Shown one piece after another: positions 30,200-34,221 of a stretch of DNA of 34,221 nucleotides; the first letter of the stretch is position 1; each line of letters opens with the position of its first letter. A model generated the notes under the pieces. It worked only from the letters and a program-made list of their open reading frames with translations, did not search any database and was not told the DNA's origin. The position numbers were made by a program, and so were the translations under genes. This stretch comes from Nocardia cyriacigeorgica NBRC 100375 (lineage in GTDB: Bacteria > Actinomycetota > Actinomycetes > Mycobacteriales > Mycobacteriaceae), in NCBI RefSeq assembly GCF_000308555.1, contig NZ_BAFY01000257.1, positions 1 to 34,221 of the forward strand, read 5' to 3'.

Positions 30200-31275
30200 T
30201 TCGTCAGTCCAAGCAGTGCGGCGGTGAGCCCGAAGTCGGGACCGAAGTCCTCCATGCGGCCGGTTCGACAACCGTCGGCACGCATCTGGATGCGTTCGCA
30301 GAACAGGCTGATCGGCTCGCCGGCGAGAGTGCCGCCGACGAGTGTGTGCAGCCGGATGTAGCCGTGCTCCTTGTTCATCGACTTGTCGATGCTCTCCAGC
30401 AGCATCGGCGCGACGTCGATGACCTCGGTGAGCCCGCGCGCGTTCTGGCGCAGCTGATCGGTGACCGCCGTCATCCTGGTCAGGGTGTCGCTGATCTGGT
30501 CCTGATGTTCGGCGAAGATCGAGCTGGTGTTGGTGAGGAAGCTGTTGAGCTGATTCAGCGTGGCCTGAAGACCGGGCGCCTGCTCGGCGAGCAGCGTCGT
30601 CATCTGAGTGGCCTTGTTGCTGAAATCGCGCACCGACTGGTCGTTTTCGGCCAGCATCGTGGTGAGCTCGTTGAGCTTGATGATGATGGTCGAGATCGCG
30701 TCCTTGTTGTCGAGGCCGACCTTCAGCGCACTCGACAGCGCGTTGAGGGTGTCGCGGATCTTCTCACCGTTGCCGTCGAGCATCGGGTACAGCACCCGGC
30801 CCGACAGCGGACCGAGGCCTTCCTGGCCCTCTTCTGGTTTGAGCGCCGCGGCGAACTGATCGATGGTCTTGATCATCGTGTCGAGTTCGACCGGGACGTC
30901 GGTGCGTTCCAGCGGCAGGTGGTCGCCGTCGGAGAGCGTCTCGCCCTCGGTGAACGGCGGGGTGATCTCGATGTGGCGGTCGGTGACGATCGACGGCGAG
31001 ATCACCACGGCCATGGCGTCCTTGGGGAACTTCACATCACCGTCGAGGGTCATGTGCACCTCGACGAAGGTGCCGCGCGGCACGATCTTGTCGACCTTGC
31101 CGACGTCGATCCCGAGCACCTGGACGCTGTTGCCCTCGTACATGCCCGCGATGTTCTCGAAATCCGCGGTGATCTTGATGTCGTTGTTCAACGGGCCTGG
31201 CAGCAGCGAGCAGCTACCGACGAGCAGCGCGGTGGCTGCGACGAACAGCGACTGGGCGATCGTTTTGAGTCTCAT
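30196..31275 (-). CDS. mceD: Mce family protein MceD, possible lipoprotein
   Basis: A 359-residue Mce subunit. Its MCE domain contains KITADFENIAGMYEGNSVQV and VVISPSIVTDRHIEITPPF, which match MceD of other actinobacteria. The following helical region runs from about 140 to 300 and ends with CERIQMRADGCRTGR. Unlike M. tuberculosis MceD, the N-terminus (MRLKTIAQSLFVAATALLVGSC) looks like a lipoprotein signal with Cys22. ATG at 31275 is used because it shares one base with the mceC stop (TGATG). An upstream extension in the same frame overlaps mceC and is rejected. Confidence 0.88.
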   Translation of the reverse strand: MRLKTIAQSLFVAATALLVGSCSLLPGPLNNDIKITADFENIAGMYEGNSVQVLGIDVGKVDKIVPRGTFVEVHMTLDGDVKFPKDAMAVVISPSIVTDRHIEITPPFTEGETLSDGDHLPLERTDVPVELDTMIKTIDQFAAALKPEEGQEGLGPLSGRVLYPMLDGNGEKIRDTLNALSSALKVGLDNKDAISTIIIKLNELTTMLAENDQSVRDFSNKATQMTTLLAEQAPGLQATLNQLNSFLTNTSSIFAEHQDQISDTLTRMTAVTDQLRQNARGLTEVIDVAPMLLESIDKSMNKEHGYIRLHTLVGGTLAGEPISLFCERIQMRADGCRTGRMEDFGPDFGLTAALLGLTK

Positions 31276-32267
31276 CACGCGCACCCCTCGGCGACTTGGG
31301 CGAAGCACAACCAGTTGTCCGGGAACAGCCACGGGAGGCTGACCTCGGCGTAGTTGCCGTTACCCCAGGCGTTGGCCAGGTAACGCACCGCGGGCGGCAT
31401 GATCGACAGCAGCCGGTCCAGGTTGTCCTTGTTCTTCTGCAGGCCTGAGGCCATGATGTTGAGCTGATCGAGGGTGCCGGAGAACTGGTTGTCGTTCTGC
31501 GCGCCGATCTGCTGCAACTGGGCGGTCAGCGTGGCGACATTGTCGAGCAGCTGACGCAGCAGGTTCTGCCGCTCCATCACCCGGCTGGCGATCGCCTCGC
31601 CCTGGGTGACCACCAGCAGCACGCTGTTGCGGTTGTCGGCCAGGATGGTGGTGACCCGGTCCAGGTCCTTGAGCAGGGTGTCGACCTGGGTCTTGCGCGA
31701 GTCGATGGTCTTGGCCAGCGCGCCGACACTGTCGAGCGCCTGCGCGATCAGCTCCGGCGAACCGCCGAGCTGCTGATTGACCAGGTTCAGCGATTCGGCC
31801 AGCTTGGCGGTGTCGAGTTCCTCGAACTTCGGGGTACCGCGCTGCACGACGTCGGCCAGGTTGTAGGGAACCGTGGTGTTGGTCTTGGGGATCCGCTTGT
31901 CCGGCAGGCCCGAACCGTCACCGGGCTCCAGGTCGATGTAGCGGGCGCCCAGCAGCGTCGCCATCTTGATCGAGGCGTGCGCGTCGGGGCCGAGCTTCAC
32001 ATCGTCGCTGACCTGCAGGGTGATCACCACGTGATCGCCCTCGAGTTCGGCGCCGGAGACCCGGCCGACCGGGACGCCGGCGACGTCGACCTTGTCGCCG
32101 ACCTTGATGCCTGCGGCCTGGACGAACTCCGCCTCGATCGACTGCTCGCCGATGCCGAGGCTCTGGAAGCCGGAGGACGCGATCACCACCACCGCAACCA
32201 GGGCGGCGCCGATGATGCCGAGACCGAAGTAGCGGTTGGCGTTGAACCAGGTTTTGATCTTGGTCAT
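31275..32267 (-). CDS. mceC: Mce family protein MceC
   Basis: A 330-residue Mce subunit with an N-terminal membrane helix (YFGLGIIGAALVAVVVIASS), an MCE domain (IEAEFVQAAGIKVGDKVDVA; VGRVSGAELEG; LLGARYIDLEPGDG) and a helical stalk with long amphipathic repeats. It stops soon after the stalk (LPWLFPDNWLCFAQVAEGC), without the Pro-rich tail of M. tuberculosis Mce1C. The ATG at 32267 overlaps the mceB stop (ATGA); a GTG at 32276 would add three residues. The third position in the A-F order supports the C assignment. Confidence 0.88.
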   Translation of the reverse strand: MTKIKTWFNANRYFGLGIIGAALVAVVVIASSGFQSLGIGEQSIEAEFVQAAGIKVGDKVDVAGVPVGRVSGAELEGDHVVITLQVSDDVKLGPDAHASIKMATLLGARYIDLEPGDGSGLPDKRIPKTNTTVPYNLADVVQRGTPKFEELDTAKLAESLNLVNQQLGGSPELIAQALDSVGALAKTIDSRKTQVDTLLKDLDRVTTILADNRNSVLLVVTQGEAIASRVMERQNLLRQLLDNVATLTAQLQQIGAQNDNQFSGTLDQLNIMASGLQKNKDNLDRLLSIMPPAVRYLANAWGNGNYAEVSLPWLFPDNWLCFAQVAEGCA

Positions 32268-33292
32268 GGGCGGCACACCGCCGACTGTCCGTTGCCACCG
32301 ATCTGCGAGAACAGCCCGCGCGGGAACAGGATTCCGTACAGCGAGACGTCGAGGCGGCAGATGTAGGCGTTGGCGTAGGCGCCCTCGGAGGTGAACCGGC
32401 CCACGTCGGAGAGCACCGACGGCAGGTCGATCGCGGCCTGGTCGAGCTTGGCGCCGTTGGCCAGCAGCAGCGTCAGCGCGTCGGTGGTCGAGCGCTGGGC
32501 GGCGTCCAGCTTGGGCTGGATATTGCCGACCATGTCGACCAATGCGGTGGTGGCGTCGGCGATCTGCACGGTGGACTGCTGCAAGGACTGGCCCTGTTCG
32601 TAGAGCCCGCCGATCAGCGCCCTGGTCTGGGTTACCAGCGTCTCCAATTCGTCCCCTCGTTTTGCCAACCCCGACATGATGCCGCTGAGGTTGGTGATCA
32701 CATCGCTGAGAATCGCGTCCCTGCGCTCGAAGTCGGTGGCCAGCGTGGCGGCCTGGGTGATGAACTGGCTCAGCGAGATCCGGTCACCCTGCAATGCCAG
32801 CACGAACGTCTCCGACAGGCGGTTGACCTGCTCGGGCTCGAGCGCCTGGAACAACGGCTGGAAACCGTTGAGCAGCGCCGAGATGTCGAACGACGGCTCG
32901 GTGCGCTCGAGCGGGATGGTCGCGTTGTTCTCCAGCGGGGTGGCGTCCCCGCCGGTACCCGGCGCCAGCGCGATATAGCGCTGGCCGATCAGGTTCTGGT
33001 AGCGCACCAGCGCCTTGGTGTTGCCGTAGAGGGTCTGTTCGTCCTGGACGATGAACGACACGTGAGCGTCGTTGTTGTCGTCGAGTTCGATCTTCTCGAC
33101 CTTGCCGACGCGCACGCCCGCCATGCGGACGTCGTCGCCTTCGCGCAAACCGAGCACGTCGGTGAAGGTGGCCGAGTAGGTCTTGGTGTCGCCGTCGACG
33201 GTGCGGGCCAGCGTGTTCCAGATGACCACGGTGACCAGAATCGATACGACGGCGAAGAGGCTGAAGCCGATCAGCGGTTTGCGGATGCTCAT
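32264..33292 (-). CDS. mceB: Mce family protein MceB
   Basis: A 342-residue Mce subunit. The membrane helix (GFSLFAVVSILVTVVIWNTL) is followed by the MCE domain (YSATFTDVLGLREGDDVRMA; VGKVEKIELDD; LIGQRYIALAPG). The helical region contains DISALLNGFQPLFQALEPEQVNRLSE, strongly like Mce1B (GFKPLFRALDPDKVN). The end, ICRLDVSLYGILFP...SAVCRP, with paired cysteines also matches the B subunit. The ATG at 33292 overlaps the mceA stop (ATGA). Confidence 0.92.
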   Translation of the reverse strand: MSIRKPLIGFSLFAVVSILVTVVIWNTLARTVDGDTKTYSATFTDVLGLREGDDVRMAGVRVGKVEKIELDDNNDAHVSFIVQDEQTLYGNTKALVRYQNLIGQRYIALAPGTGGDATPLENNATIPLERTEPSFDISALLNGFQPLFQALEPEQVNRLSETFVLALQGDRISLSQFITQAATLATDFERRDAILSDVITNLSGIMSGLAKRGDELETLVTQTRALIGGLYEQGQSLQQSTVQIADATTALVDMVGNIQPKLDAAQRSTTDALTLLLANGAKLDQAAIDLPSVLSDVGRFTSEGAYANAYICRLDVSLYGILFPRGLFSQIGGNGQSAVCRP

Positions 33293-34221
33293 CGGCCGGC
33301 CCCCTCTGCGGTGACCTGCACAGTGCCGCCTTCCAGAGCCGTGCTCAACATCATGTACTCGAGGGTGGATGCCCGCCGGCCGAGCAGCGCGGTCAGCGCC
33401 GGGTCGTCGGTGTAGGCGATGGGCCGGGCGGCGGGTTTCAGTCCCGGCCGCTCGGTGTTCGCCGCGGGCGCGGTCTCACCCTGCTCGGACCGGCCCGCGT
33501 CCGGCTCGGCGGCCGGCGCCGGCTGCGGTGCGGGCGGAGCGGGAGCGCCGGGCACCAGATTCGGGAACAGGCCCTCCAGCGGGGTACCGGCGAACGGGTT
33601 CGGCACGGCCGCGGTGGGCGCGGGCGCCGTCGGCGCGGTGACCTGGGTGGTCACGCCCGGGATGGCGGGCATGCCCGGCAGCGGCGGCAGCACCGGCAGA
33701 CCCTCGGCCGACTTCAACCGGCCCGGCCGCATTGATTCCGGCAGCACGCCTGGATCGGCGACCGCGGGCGCGGTGGCACAGCTGGGACCGGCCAGATCGC
33801 CGTAGCGCGGGCAGTCCTTCACGGTGTTGGGCTGCCACGGGGTGAAGGTGATGCCCGCGTTCCAGACCATCTGCCGCTGCGGGCCCCAGTGGAAGACGGT
33901 GTTCAGCTTGCGGGTGGAGGTGTTCAGATTGGCGATCGCGTTGGTGATCGCACTGGGATCGGCGGCGAGTGCGCCGATGGTGGCGTTCAGGCCCGCGGTG
34001 ACCTCCTTACCGGAGTTGGGGTTCATCGCGAACAGGTGATTGATCTTGTCCGCGGTGACGCTCGCCCCGCTGATCAGGGAGGCCAGCTCCGAGCGGCGGT
34101 CGGCGATGGTGCGCGCGGTGGTGACCGAGCTGGCCAGCACGTCCATCAGTTCCGGCGCCGATTCGTTGAGCGCGTGCGCCGAGGCGGAGAAGTCGCCGAG
34201 CAGCACACCGAGATCCGGGAT
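33289..34221 (-). CDS. mceA: Mce family protein MceA, C-terminal part
   Basis: The last 310 residues of an MceA subunit; the N-terminal membrane helix and MCE domain lie beyond the right edge. The frame is open to base 34221. It begins in the helical stalk (LLGDFSASAHALNESAPELM). The MceA-type ending follows: GPQRQMVWNAGITFTPWQPN, then CPRYGDLAGPSC with two cysteines. After that is a Pro/Ala-rich tail of about 100 residues (PGMPAIPGVTTQVTAP...) and a short folded end (DPALTALLGRRASTLEYMML). It is followed by mceB with a four-base overlap. Confidence 0.9.
   Translation of the reverse strand: MPDLGVLLGDFSASAHALNESAPELMDVLASSVTTARTIADRRSELASLISGASVTADKINHLFAMNPNSGKEVTAGLNATIGALAADPSAITNAIANLNTSTRKLNTVFHWGPQRQMVWNAGITFTPWQPNTVKDCPRYGDLAGPSCATAPAVADPGVLPESMRPGRLKSAEGLPVLPPLPGMPAIPGVTTQVTAPTAPAPTAAVPNPFAGTPLEGLFPNLVPGAPAPPAPQPAPAAEPDAGRSEQGETAPAANTERPGLKPAARPIAYTDDPALTALLGRRASTLEYMMLSTALEGGTVQVTAEGAGR

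Noticed and set aside
1..34221. CRISPR arrays, insertion sequences, rRNA or phage genes
   Set aside because: No regularly spaced repeats, transposase motifs, terminal inverted repeats or rRNA signatures were seen.

Overview
The window is high-GC actinobacterial DNA, most like Nocardia or a close mycolic-acid relative. The evidence is a six-gene mce cluster with mce-associated membrane protein genes, a DinB2-type polymerase IV, an XRE/DUF397 regulator pair, a lon gene with an HspR-type (HAIR) operator, a BTAD regulator, frequent GTG starts and several likely leaderless genes. I saw no rRNA, tRNA, CRISPR array, insertion sequence or phage gene. Identifications rest on motif recognition; no database search was possible.

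Layout. 1-117: start of a membrane protein that leaves the window (-). 188-1317: DUF397/XRE pair (-), facing two overlapping micro-genes (+, 1625-1917). 1950-2897: AlkA-like glycosylase (-). 3092-3196: 34-aa peptide gene (+). 3251-6052: FAD/Fe-S dehydrogenase (-), divergent from an ABC exporter (6267-8147, +) with a MerR/SoxR-like promoter. 8274-10363: dinB2 followed by a YhdH-type reductase (-). 10553-10993: PaaI-type thioesterase (+). 10995-13905: alpha/beta hydrolase (-) divergent from a BTAD regulator (+). 14008-16509: lon (-). 16684-18020: lipoprotein serine hydrolase plus ArsR-like regulator (+). 18037-19392: DUF445 protein (-). 19526-21354: TetR regulator plus FAD oxidoreductase (-) with a perfect operator. 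21648-22439: TIGR03084-type protein (+). 22792-23544: membrane-anchored protein (+). 23707-24946: leader peptide and L-2-hydroxyglutarate oxidase (+). 25041-26115: SRPBCC protein and RNase HI (+). 26193-34221: mceA (partial)-B-C-D-E-F and two mam genes (-).

The mce genes are chained by 1-4 base start/stop overlaps and should form one transcript for a lipid or sterol importer; the YrbE permeases would lie beyond the right edge. The most notable points are: a glutamine at the steric-gate position of DinB2; an RNase HI tail ending in a possible sliding-clamp motif; a repeated DKTVK motif in the cytoplasmic arm of a Mam protein; an 8-codon leader before lhgO; several genes whose -10 box lies 7-8 nt before the start codon; and several perfect operators next to regulators or on their own.
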